Program-made: the position numbers and the translations under genes
The notes under the pieces: generated by a model
Seen by the model: only the letters and a program-made list of their open reading frames with translations
The model's database searches: none
What the model was told of the DNA's origin: nothing
Assembly (NCBI RefSeq): GCF_013009345.1
Contig: NZ_JABELE010000024.1
Span: forward strand, 1 to 37,445
Reading direction: 5' to 3'
Source: Acinetobacter geminorum
Lineage (GTDB): Bacteria > Pseudomonadota > Gammaproteobacteria > Pseudomonadales > Moraxellaceae
DNA: 37,445 nt
Part shown: one piece after another, positions 26,418-32,799 of the stretch
Layout of the letters: each line of letters starts with the position of its first letter
Numbering within the stretch: the first letter of the stretch is position 1

Positions 26418-26602
26418 ATGAAAGATTGGGTTTACTTTTATATCGAGCACACAATTAAGTATGGGGAACCATTCTTTAAAGAGTCAGGATGGTCTCTTGG
26501 TTTAAGAAATAATTATATAGTTATGAGCACGATAATAAGCTGAACGTAATGATTTACAGGAATCCTAACCAGGTCTTACTTCTAATTGAAAGTTTTAAGT
26601 AA
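26418..26602 (+). pseudogene. Small unknown gene broken by a one-base frameshift
   Basis: The reading frame from ATG 26418 gives 41 residues (MKDWVYFYIEHTIKYGEPFF..) and stops at 26543. The neighbouring frame continues smoothly from TAT at 26522 as YEHDNKLNVMIYRNPNQVLLL up to TAA 26600-26602. Inserting one T in ATAGTTATGAGC joins the two into a ~61-residue protein. I recognise no family. Either a real one-base deletion or a sequencing error in a short T-run. Confidence 0.5.
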
Positions 26603-26662
26603 ATATTATTTATCTATTTTATTAAAGCATTATTATTCAAAAAATATCTTAAAGGTTTATTT

Positions 26663-27532
26663 ATGAAATATTCATTAAAAAGTTATCTGAGAAATCTAGT
26701 AAAGAATCACCTTTTAATCTTTGCATTTGGATTTTTAGGGTTGCTTATATTAGTAGGAACAATAATTATTAATTTTTTTTGGAGTGGCAGTTTCATGCCA
26801 TCTCTTGCAAAGGACAATTCTACAATTAAAGACTATATGACTTTATATCTTTCAATGTTAGGAGTTGTTGCAACTTTATATGCAAGCTTTGTAGTTATTT
26901 ATGCATATGATGCATGGAAAGAACAGAAAAACTTTGAGACAGATGTAGAATTATTAAAAGAATGTGATGAGAACTTGTGTCGATTTCAAAACGAAATTGA
27001 TTTTATTTGTAAAAAAATTATTGGTATACATGATATTTACAATAGCACCAATAGTTATTATCTTTCCCACTCTATATATAGAACTCCAATTGAAATAGAA
27101 AATAAATACCTTGAAGACTTTAATATACATATAAAAAGATATCTTGACTATAACAAGCATGAGCTAAGACTTGCAGACCTAGTAAATGAATATTATGAAA
27201 TGGCTAAAGATTTATTATATTTCAACAAAGATTTCACTACTAATATATATTCACGAATATATGATGAATTAAAAGTTATTAGTAATTCTGGCTGGAGTGA
27301 TGCTACTATAGTTTATCCTTACTTTGCGAGTGGTGATCCAAAGGAAAAGTTAATTGATAATTATTATTTGATATTAATAAGAAGTTATAGAAATGCAGGT
27401 TTTCTCGAAGAAATAGATAAAACTAGTAATTCAAAAACTACTAAATACTTAAACTATAAAGAATTTTATGATTTAATGATTACTTATAATCAAGAAATAA
27501 ATATTATAATAAAAGACAGAATGAGAGCGTAA
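26663..27532 (+). CDS. Two-helix membrane protein of unknown function, 289 aa
   Basis: Two N-terminal membrane helices: about 16-38 (LLIFAFGFLGLLILVGTIIINFFW) and 62-82 (YLSMLGVVATLYASFVVIYAY). A ~200-residue cytoplasmic part follows, with a helical, coiled-coil-prone start (WKEQKNFETDVELLKECDENLCRFQNEIDFICKK) and many Tyr, Asn and Lys. The codons are markedly more AT-rich than in the flanking genes, which suggests recent acquisition. AAAGG lies 7 nt before the ATG. Position behind the integrase on a prophage is where morons for superinfection exclusion or abortive infection often sit, but no defence motif is recognised. Function unknown. Confidence 0.75.
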   Translation: MKYSLKSYLRNLVKNHLLIFAFGFLGLLILVGTIIINFFWSGSFMPSLAKDNSTIKDYMTLYLSMLGVVATLYASFVVIYAYDAWKEQKNFETDVELLKECDENLCRFQNEIDFICKKIIGIHDIYNSTNSYYLSHSIYRTPIEIENKYLEDFNIHIKRYLDYNKHELRLADLVNEYYEMAKDLLYFNKDFTTNIYSRIYDELKVISNSGWSDATIVYPYFASGDPKEKLIDNYYLILIRSYRNAGFLEEIDKTSNSKTTKYLNYKEFYDLMITYNQEINIIIKDRMRA

Positions 27533-27612
27533 TTATTTTTTATATTTACACTTTTAATAGATAATAACATCTTATATCTGTTAAATTGAGTTACAGTAAA
27601 AGGATCGGTGTG

Positions 27613-28256
27613 ATGTGCTCAAACTATGAACCTATAGCCAAAGCTAGAATTCACTTACTGGATCTGTTTGAGCCAACATTTGAATATAAATCTCACATTT
27701 ATCCCAACTATGAAGCCCTCTCTTATTCTCAAAAAAAGAGCAGATGGAATGGCGCTTAGCTCGTTTTGGTCTAGTAGCCTCATGGGTTAAAGATCTTAAA
27801 AAGGTCCACAATACTTATAACGCAAGAACTGAAACAGTTCACGAAAAGCCTAGTTTTAAAAATGCATGGAAGAAAAACCAATTCTGTTTAATTCCTGCAG
27901 ATGTGATATTTGAACCGAAGTATATAAATAACAAGCCTGAATGGTGGGGAATTTATCGCAAAGATGATATGCCTTTCACTATCGCCGGCATTTACGAATA
28001 TGCAGTAGTGAACGGTGAAGAAATCAGGTCTATGAGCATGCTCACCATTAATTCCGACCACCACCCTTTCATGAAGCAATTCCATGCGCCTACTGATGAA
28101 AAGCGCTCTATTATTGTTATTCCACCAGAATTAAGGCAAGACTGGATTCACTGTAAACATGAGGAAGCAAAGGAGTTTTTCCTAGATATGCCAGTTGATG
28201 AATTCACCGCTCAACCTCGATCAGAACTGAAGAATTTCCGACCAAATACACCATGA
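27613..28256 (+). pseudogene. SRAP (HMCES/YedK-like) gene with a one-base frameshift
   Basis: The first frame starts MCSNYEPIAKARIHLLDLFEP, with the catalytic Cys2 that forms a thiazolidine cross-link to abasic sites in single-stranded DNA. At about 27717 it shifts: gcc-ctc-tct reads into a stop at 27757-27759, while the next frame gives PLLFSKKEQMEWRLARFGLV and continues to 28256 with intact RSMSMLTINSDHHPFMKQFHAPTDEKR, which includes the active-site His. Adding one C to the CCC at 27716-27718 restores a ~214-aa protein of normal length. As written, the downstream part lacks Cys2 and should be inactive. It lies next to umuDC, another damage-tolerance unit. Confidence 0.85.
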
Positions 28257-28304
28257 CAGACGTCAATTTTTGACTTCTATTTGTTTATCCACAGCTTTTT
28301 AAAT

Positions 28305-28356
28305 TTGAATTTAAGCTCATCTCTAGAATATCATCTTGAATATGTTACAAAATCAA
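28305..28356 (+). promoter_or_regulatory. Promoter and UmuDAb-like operator of umuDC
   Basis: TTGAAT (28305-28310) and TATCAT (28329-28334) make a -35/-10 pair with an 18-nt spacer. Directly downstream, 28336-28356 is a 21-bp element with arms TTGAA and ATCAA and centre TATGTTACAAA. From memory it resembles the UmuDAb/DdrR-controlled operator of Acinetobacter damage-inducible genes (TTGAA, 11 nt, TTCAA), with one arm base changed. It would overlap the transcription start and lies 13 bp before the umuD ATG. Confidence 0.6.
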
Positions 28357-28369
28357 GTTAGGGAAACAT

Positions 28370-28864
28370 ATGAGCGAAATTGCACCATCCATTATCCAGA
28401 TAAAGCCATACCTTCAAAAAGGTTTTGTTTTATCTGAGGTTATGTCTATCAAGCTAGTTGTACCATCAACTCACATGCTTGTCCCTTATGCTTTAGAAAA
28501 GATTTCCGCTGGTTTCCCCTCCCCAGCACAAGATTATGTCGATAAAGCGCTCGATATGAATGAGCACTTAATCAAAAACGCAACTTCAACGTTTATTGTC
28601 AAAGTTGCATCACTATCAATGCTCAATGCGGGCATAGATATTGATGATGAATTGATTGTGGATCGTAGTCTTGATGCAAAGCACGGCGATATCGTTATTG
28701 CACTAATTGACAATGAATTCACAGTTAAACGTTTAATGATCGATGAAAAAGGAAAATGGTTAAAAGCAGAAAATCCGGATTATAAAAATATTTATTTAGC
28801 GGACGGCCAAGAACTGATTATCTGGGGCGTTGTCACTCATATCATTAAAATGACCCGGCATTAA
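28370..28864 (+). CDS. umuD: UmuD-like S24 peptidase (SOS polymerase V subunit / repressor-type)
   Basis: 164 aa, about 25 longer than E. coli UmuD, all at the N-terminus. The self-cleavage site is Ala-Gly in ISAGFPSPAQDYVD (about residues 47-48), LexA-like, where E. coli UmuD has Cys-Gly. The catalytic pair is kept: Ser in VASLSMLN (about 84) and Lys in FTVKRL (about 122). After cleavage UmuD' would join UmuC as DNA polymerase V. Acinetobacter lacks LexA and uses UmuDAb as its damage repressor; the N-terminus here is shorter than a full DNA-binding domain, so a repressor role is uncertain. umuC starts 3 bp after its stop. Confidence 0.92.
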   Translation: MSEIAPSIIQIKPYLQKGFVLSEVMSIKLVVPSTHMLVPYALEKISAGFPSPAQDYVDKALDMNEHLIKNATSTFIVKVASLSMLNAGIDIDDELIVDRSLDAKHGDIVIALIDNEFTVKRLMIDEKGKWLKAENPDYKNIYLADGQELIIWGVVTHIIKMTRH

Positions 28865-28867
28865 GTC

Positions 28868-30166
28868 ATGAAACATGAGAACAAAGTATTTTTTCTCATC
28901 GATGTAAATAACATGTACGTTTCATGTGAGAGAGTCTTTGACCCAAGTTTGAATAATAAGCCCGTTATTGTTTTGTCAAATAACGATGGGTGCGCTGTGG
29001 CGCGTAGCAATGAGGCAAAATCCTTAAATATAAAAATGGGTGTGCCGCTTTTTCAAATTAAAGACATTGTTCAGCAACATAACGTAATCGTTCTTTCAAG
29101 CAACTATGCAATGTATGCTGAAATGTCACGGCGCTTTCATACGATCCTTGCTTCGTATGTTACAGATGAAGAAGTTGAACCGTACTCGATTGATGAGTGC
29201 TTTGTAGATTTCACAGCTTATGAAAAGAACTTTGATTTAGAAAAAGTCGGGCAGCAAATGCGCCAGCAAATATGGAAATGGCTAGGCTTACCTGTATGCG
29301 TAGGAATCGGCAGAAGTAAAACAGAAGCAAAGATTGCAAATCACATTGCAAAGAAAAATCCCGGCTTTAACAGCGTTTGCGATTTAGTGAATATGGATCC
29401 TTGCAATAAAGAATATTATTTCTCATTAATTGAAGTATCTGAAGTTTGGGGCGTTGGCCGTAAGCACTCTAAAAAGCTGCAAGGTATGGGAATTAATACG
29501 GTGCTTGATTTAGCTTGTGCTGAGCCGCGCGAGATGCAGAAAAATTTCTCGATTGTTATGGCTCGTACTATCTATGAACTTCAAGGTATCTCATGCATTG
29601 AGATCGAGCACACCCCACCCTCAAAACAGCAAATAGTTGCAAGCCGGTCTTTCGGTGGTCGCGTAACTGAATTAACGGATCTTAAAGAAGCTATCTCTAT
29701 GTATGCTCAAGATGCATGTAAACGCTTGCGCGATGAAGGGTTACTATGCGGATGCATGATTGCTTTTGTACAGTCAAATCCTTTCGATCCGAATGTGCCT
29801 TTTTACAATAAATCTATTACAGGCTCTTTTTCAGAACCGACTGACTGTGCAGTAGATTTTGTCAAAGCAGCTACGAGGATGTTAAACGATATCTACAAAG
29901 AAGGAATTAAATATAAGAAGTGCGGTGTAGTGCTGACATGTTTAGAACCAAAGTCTGGCCATACTTATGACCTATTAACTGATTTTAAACAAATAGAGAA
30001 AAAGGAATGTTTGATGCAAGCAATGGACGGTATTCACAGCAAATTCGGAAAGAAAAAGATTGGTGTAGGTCCCTGCTATGTGCCAGGTCGTAATTGGACA
30101 ATGTCGCGGGATAAATTGAGTAGAAATCCTTTTAGGTGGGATGAATTATTAACGATAAAAGATTAA
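28868..30166 (+). CDS. umuC: UmuC, Y-family translesion DNA polymerase (Pol V catalytic subunit)
   Basis: 432 aa, normal for UmuC. It copies damaged DNA with low fidelity. The palm carries FFLIDVNNMYVSCERVF (first catalytic Asp, steric-gate Tyr) and YSIDECFVDF (Asp-Glu pair). A helix-hairpin-helix segment SEVWGVGRKHSKKLQGMGINTVLDL and a little-finger domain follow. The C-terminus MSRDKLSRNPFRWDELL corresponds to the end of E. coli UmuC. Translationally coupled to umuD. Acinetobacter prophages often carry extra umuDC copies, which add to damage-induced mutagenesis. Confidence 0.96.
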   Translation: MKHENKVFFLIDVNNMYVSCERVFDPSLNNKPVIVLSNNDGCAVARSNEAKSLNIKMGVPLFQIKDIVQQHNVIVLSSNYAMYAEMSRRFHTILASYVTDEEVEPYSIDECFVDFTAYEKNFDLEKVGQQMRQQIWKWLGLPVCVGIGRSKTEAKIANHIAKKNPGFNSVCDLVNMDPCNKEYYFSLIEVSEVWGVGRKHSKKLQGMGINTVLDLACAEPREMQKNFSIVMARTIYELQGISCIEIEHTPPSKQQIVASRSFGGRVTELTDLKEAISMYAQDACKRLRDEGLLCGCMIAFVQSNPFDPNVPFYNKSITGSFSEPTDCAVDFVKAATRMLNDIYKEGIKYKKCGVVLTCLEPKSGHTYDLLTDFKQIEKKECLMQAMDGIHSKFGKKKIGVGPCYVPGRNWTMSRDKLSRNPFRWDELLTIKD

Positions 30167-30184
30167 AAATAATGCAAACAGATA

Positions 30185-30213
30185 TTGACGACTAATTATA
30201 ATTAGTCCATTAT
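30185..30213 (+). promoter_or_regulatory. Promoter with an 18-bp perfect palindrome in its spacer
   Basis: TTGACG (30185-30190) and CATTAT (30208-30213) are spaced 17 nt. The palindrome GACTAATTATAATTAGTC (30190-30207) fills the spacer exactly. A repressor bound there would block the polymerase. It lies 60 bp before the 30267 start. Confidence 0.6.
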
Positions 30214-30266
30214 TAACTCATAGACAGATGAACAGGTCATCAGTCAAAAAGCAAAGGGCTTTAAAA

Positions 30267-30731
30267 ATGAAAACATTAATGACTAACTTAGAAACTTTAG
30301 GCTTCACAAAAGAAGCTGGCTTAAATGGCTTATCAAATGGCGATATTTCAGTAAGCCTTCACTGGTCAGGCGAAGAAGCTGTTGTTGCTATTAATGGAAA
30401 ACAAGTTTTCAAATCAGGAAATGAAGCTGAAATCATTGAATTCGTTAAAGCACACTTGCCAAAAAAAGAAACAATTGAAGTTTCAGAAGTTGAATATAAC
30501 GATGATTTAAACGGTTTTGTTGTTGAGTTAAAAGATGGTCGTATTGTTCAAGTTCAATTCGAAAAAGAAATAAATCGTCTTCATGCTGATTATGGAACTT
30601 ATTTTGAAGTTATCGATAAAGAAAATGATTATGGCCTCAATCTTTCTGATGATGAAGAAAATCAATTCAAAGAGTGGATGCTTTCAAGCATAGATATTCA
30701 AAATAAAGTTAAAGAACTCAATGCAGAATAA
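30267..30731 (+). CDS. Small acidic protein of unknown function, 154 aa
   Basis: I do not recognise a family. It is soluble, acidic (for example KETIEVSEVEYNDDLNG and NLSDDEENQFKEWML), with alternating strand-like and helical segments and no signal peptide. The start at 30267 is chosen because AAAGGG (30253-30258) lies 8 nt ahead; an upstream ATG at 30228 lacks a ribosome site. The promoter holds a perfect palindrome, and a putative HTH gene follows after 45 bp. This resembles anti-CRISPR/aca operons, and acidic proteins are common among anti-defence factors, but function is not shown. A DNA-mimic or regulator is equally possible. Confidence 0.65.
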   Translation: MKTLMTNLETLGFTKEAGLNGLSNGDISVSLHWSGEEAVVAINGKQVFKSGNEAEIIEFVKAHLPKKETIEVSEVEYNDDLNGFVVELKDGRIVQVQFEKEINRLHADYGTYFEVIDKENDYGLNLSDDEENQFKEWMLSSIDIQNKVKELNAE

Positions 30732-30737
30732 TTTTTA

Positions 30738-30757
30738 TGCCTGCTTACGAGCAGGCA
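30738..30757 (+). other. Intercistronic hairpin
   Basis: TGCCTGCT and AGCAGGCA pair perfectly around TACG. No T-run follows, so it is more likely an RNA processing or stability element between the two genes than a terminator. Confidence 0.5.
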
Positions 30758-30776
30758 ACATATTATAGGTTTAGTT

Positions 30777-31367
30777 ATGATCAATCAGATTGAATTGCTT
30801 GAAAAGCTAGGAATTGCTGCATTTGGTAATGCATGGAAAGCATCTTTGGCAGATGCATTGCCAGTCGCTCGACCAACGATAACTGACTGGATGACTGGAA
30901 AGAAACCTATTCCAGTTGGCATTTGGGCCAATATTCAAAAGATCATTGAATCACGCTTGATGGGCTTACAAGGCGCCTTAGTTGAAATTAAAGAACAACG
31001 TCACTTGATTATTGTTGAAGAAATGAAACGTAAAGGTAAGGCTTATATTCAAGATGAATTTTCTGAATATCTGTATGCTATGTCAGATGATGAAATCATG
31101 ACATTGCTAAAAGCATATAAAAAAGAATATGCAAGATTAGGTTCAGAATATCCAAACGATACTTTTGCTGATCTGCTAGTAATTAAAGATGCTATAGACT
31201 TCAATATTTGCATTCGAGATATAAATGGAAATCTTGATCTTAGTTTAGCTGAAGACTGTGCATTGTCTTATTTTAAAAATATGAAGTTAGCTAAAGAGTT
31301 TAATTTAGATGAAACCTTTCTAATTGAAAGAACTAAAGAAATTGAGAATAAATTTGCTCAAAATTAA
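30777..31367 (+). CDS. Putative HTH phage protein, 196 aa
   Basis: The first ~60 residues (LGIAAFGNAWKASLADALPVARPTITDWMTGKKPIPVGIWANI) look like a Cro/CI-type helix-turn-helix: a helix, the recognition-like segment ARPTITDWMTGKKPIP and a following helix. The rest is helical and acidic with no recognised domain, ending at FAQN. AGGT lies 8 nt before the ATG. It is 45 bp behind the acidic protein and likely shares its promoter, so it may bind the palindrome at 30190-30207. The last codons form the left arm of the duplicated terminator module. Function inferred only. Confidence 0.65.
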   Translation: MINQIELLEKLGIAAFGNAWKASLADALPVARPTITDWMTGKKPIPVGIWANIQKIIESRLMGLQGALVEIKEQRHLIIVEEMKRKGKAYIQDEFSEYLYAMSDDEIMTLLKAYKKEYARLGSEYPNDTFADLLVIKDAIDFNICIRDINGNLDLSLAEDCALSYFKNMKLAKEFNLDETFLIERTKEIENKFAQN

Positions 31368-31426
31368 TTAATTTTATTAAAAATGAGCAAATAATTTCTC
31401 AATAAAAGCCCTACTCAAAGGGCTTT
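31352..31426 (+). terminator. Terminator module, copy 1
   Basis: ATTTGCTCA (31352-31360) is complementary to TGAGCAAAT (31384-31392). This is followed by a hairpin AAAGCCCT / AGGGCTTT (31405-31412 with 31419-31426). The module overlaps the stop of the HTH gene. A diverged second copy in the same orientation lies at 31721-31797. Confidence 0.65.
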
Positions 31427-31484
31427 AACACAAATCCCAACATTTACAGACGTGTTAATTGTGTGAGCTGTGCAACCTGAGAAA

Positions 31485-31538
31485 AGGAGGCACAGCAATG
31501 TGATGATCGATGCAACTTTGGTACGTTTGCACATATAA
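31485..31538 (+). other. Strong ribosome site followed by start-stop codons
   Basis: AGGAGG (31485-31490) is 7 nt before ATG-TGA (31498-31503), a one-codon reading frame. An overlapping ATG at 31503 gives an 11-codon frame ending 31538. Complementary arms GCTGTGC and GCACAGC embrace the ribosome site. No function known; chance is possible. Confidence 0.3.
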
Positions 31539-31539
31539 G

Positions 31540-31686
31540 TTACTTCTTTAAAAAGAGTGCTCGCTCTGCTTCTTGACGACGAACTAGACCTTTCATAACT
31601 TTACCGCCTTTGTTTACCTCAGCAAGCAAATTACATGTGTGCTCAAGCTTTCCAACTTCTGTGACCATAATCATTAATTGCTGCAT
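31540..31686 (-). CDS. Small phage protein, 48 aa
   Basis: Begins MQQLMIMVTEVGKLEHTCNL, is helical and basic towards the end (KVMKGLVRRQEAERALFLKK), with no membrane helix. GAGG lies 7-8 nt before the ATG. It follows the lysis genes on the same strand but beyond their terminator, so it may have its own promoter within the interlocked repeats at 31721-31771. I do not recognise a family. Confidence 0.55.
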   Translation of the reverse strand: MQQLMIMVTEVGKLEHTCNLLAEVNKGGKVMKGLVRRQEAERALFLKK

Positions 31687-31720
31687 GAAAAACCTCGAGA
31701 GAATATGAGATGAGAAAAAC

Positions 31721-31797
31721 TTTGCTCAAAATGTGCAATTATCCAGATTATTGAGCAAATAATTGCACATTAATAAAGGCTCTTACTCAAGAGCCTT
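31721..31797 (-). terminator. Terminator module, copy 2, with interlocked inverted repeats
   Basis: TTTGCTCAA (31721-31729) pairs with TTGAGCAAA (31751-31759). AATGTGCAATTAT (31730-31742) pairs with ATAATTGCACATT (31759-31771). A terminator hairpin AAGGCTCTT / AAGAGCCTT (31776-31784 with 31789-31797) then overlaps the stop of Rz1 and ends the lysis operon on the minus strand, where it is followed by TTATTAAT. Confidence 0.7.
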
Positions 31798-32076
31798 CAC
31801 AATCGCACCGTGTCTTGCTTTGCAGTCATTATATTTTGCAACTGTATCAACTGACCAGATCATTAAATCTTTGCCAGTTGTGCCCTTAATTTCATTTAAA
31901 TTAGGGCATGGTTGAATAAGATTAGCTGGTATTACCGGCTTTAATGAGTTCATTGATTTGCTGCACCCCGTCATCATCAACACAGCTAGACTTATAAACA
32001 GGACGCTCCACGATCTTTTGCACTTCACGCTCAATATATTCGACTTTGGTGTTTTGCTCTGCTTTGACTTGTTCAT
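31783..32076 (-). CDS. Rz1-like outer-membrane spanin lipoprotein
   Basis: Up to 97 aa, read in a different frame that overlaps the 3' half of Rz by about 155 bp, the classic embedded spanin layout. A hydrophobic stretch SVLFISLAVLMM ends in the lipobox MTGC, so the mature protein is a lipid-anchored outer-membrane peptide of about 60 residues with prolines (PVIPANLIQPCP). With Rz it would fuse the two membranes at the last step of lysis. The ATG at 32076 gives an unusually long leader before the lipobox; a GTG about 15 codons downstream (VKCKRSWSVLF) may be the true start. It is longer at the C-terminus than lambda Rz1. Confidence 0.75.
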   Translation of the reverse strand: MNKSKQSKTPKSNILSVKCKRSWSVLFISLAVLMMTGCSKSMNSLKPVIPANLIQPCPNLNEIKGTTGKDLMIWSVDTVAKYNDCKARHGAIVKALE

Positions 32077-32290
32077 AGTCTGCGCTCACTTTATTGATCT
32101 GATTTTGCTTTTCTGCAAGGGCTTTCAAATTCTTGCGCTCAATCTCTTGGATCTGAGATTGACACTTTTGTTCAGCTTCTTTTAGCTGACCAGTTTTGTA
32201 ATTGAGTACGGCCAAAGATATGGCCAATAAAAAAGCGAGAAACCCAATAATGATTTCTCGCCAATATTTAGCAGCAAATACAATCCACAT
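31922..32290 (-). CDS. Rz-like inner-membrane spanin
   Basis: 122 aa. N-terminal membrane anchor (IIIGFLAFLLAISLAVL, about 12-30) followed by a periplasmic coiled coil rich in Glu, Gln and Lys (about 35-95), then a C-terminal region CVDDDGVQQINELIKAG. This is the i-spanin plan. I choose the ATG at 32290: it shares its A with the endolysin stop (TGATG) and has AGGAG 7 nt upstream inside the endolysin gene. The ATG at 32308 has no such support. Confidence 0.85.
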   Translation of the reverse strand: MWIVFAAKYWREIIIGFLAFLLAISLAVLNYKTGQLKEAEQKCQSQIQEIERKNLKALAEKQNQINKVSADYEQVKAEQNTKVEYIEREVQKIVERPVYKSSCVDDDGVQQINELIKAGNTS

Positions 32291-32799
32291 CACTGCGCTC
32301 CTATACATTTAGCATGTCTTTCAAGCTGTCTAGTCCAGACGCCATAGCATCCATTTTTACGAATAGAGCAATCGCGCTTTGCAACGTACTTATATTTAAG
32401 TAATGAGTCGCAAGCCGCTTTATATTGACCAGCTTTCAAGTGTTTAAGCATTGATGATTTTGCGAATGTTGGTACCCCGTACTGATATGAAAAATCCAAG
32501 TAAAGGTCATATTCAGTTTGTGATAATTTCACGCCCTTCAATGAATCTTTAAATGCCACTTCACGTTTAGCCACATCATTACGCAACCATTTATCTGCGG
32601 TCGCTCGTGTAATTGGTGGATCTGTCATTTTTACGGGTGAGCCATCTGGTTTGAATGTTGAACCATGGCCCTGTGTTGGACGATCCCCTTTAACGGGTAT
32701 CACTGGCTTTGATGTAAACCCTTCATCATTTTTTACGCCCACAAAAAAAGCAGCCGAAGCTGCTAAGAATGCTGCGATATATTTAGTCTTGTTTGACAT
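32290..32799 (-). CDS. Phage endolysin (GH24 lysozyme-like), probable signal-anchor-release type
   Basis: 169 aa. It cuts the glycan backbone of peptidoglycan. An Ala-rich, weakly hydrophobic N-terminal segment (YIAAFLAASAAFFVGV, residues 7-22) fits a SAR domain that holds the enzyme in the inner membrane until release. Catalytic Glu26 (DEGF) is followed by VKGDRPTQGHGST with Asp39 and Thr42. The E-to-D spacing is 13, longer than the E-x8-D-x5-T of P21/P22-type lysozymes; the PVxGDxPT form occurs in other phage lysozymes. Cys residues near the end (CDSLL; DCSIRKNGC) may form a disulfide. ATG 32799 has AAGGTGAC ahead; the GTG at 32808 falls within it. Confidence 0.88.
   Translation of the reverse strand: MSNKTKYIAAFLAASAAFFVGVKNDEGFTSKPVIPVKGDRPTQGHGSTFKPDGSPVKMTDPPITRATADKWLRNDVAKREVAFKDSLKGVKLSQTEYDLYLDFSYQYGVPTFAKSSMLKHLKAGQYKAACDSLLKYKYVAKRDCSIRKNGCYGVWTRQLERHAKCIGAQ

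Noticed and set aside
32479..32789. Missing catalytic Asp in the endolysin
   Set aside because: At first the Asp at the usual E+9 position seems lost, but the PVKGDRPTQGHG form gives a plausible Asp at E+13, a pattern seen in other phage lysozymes.
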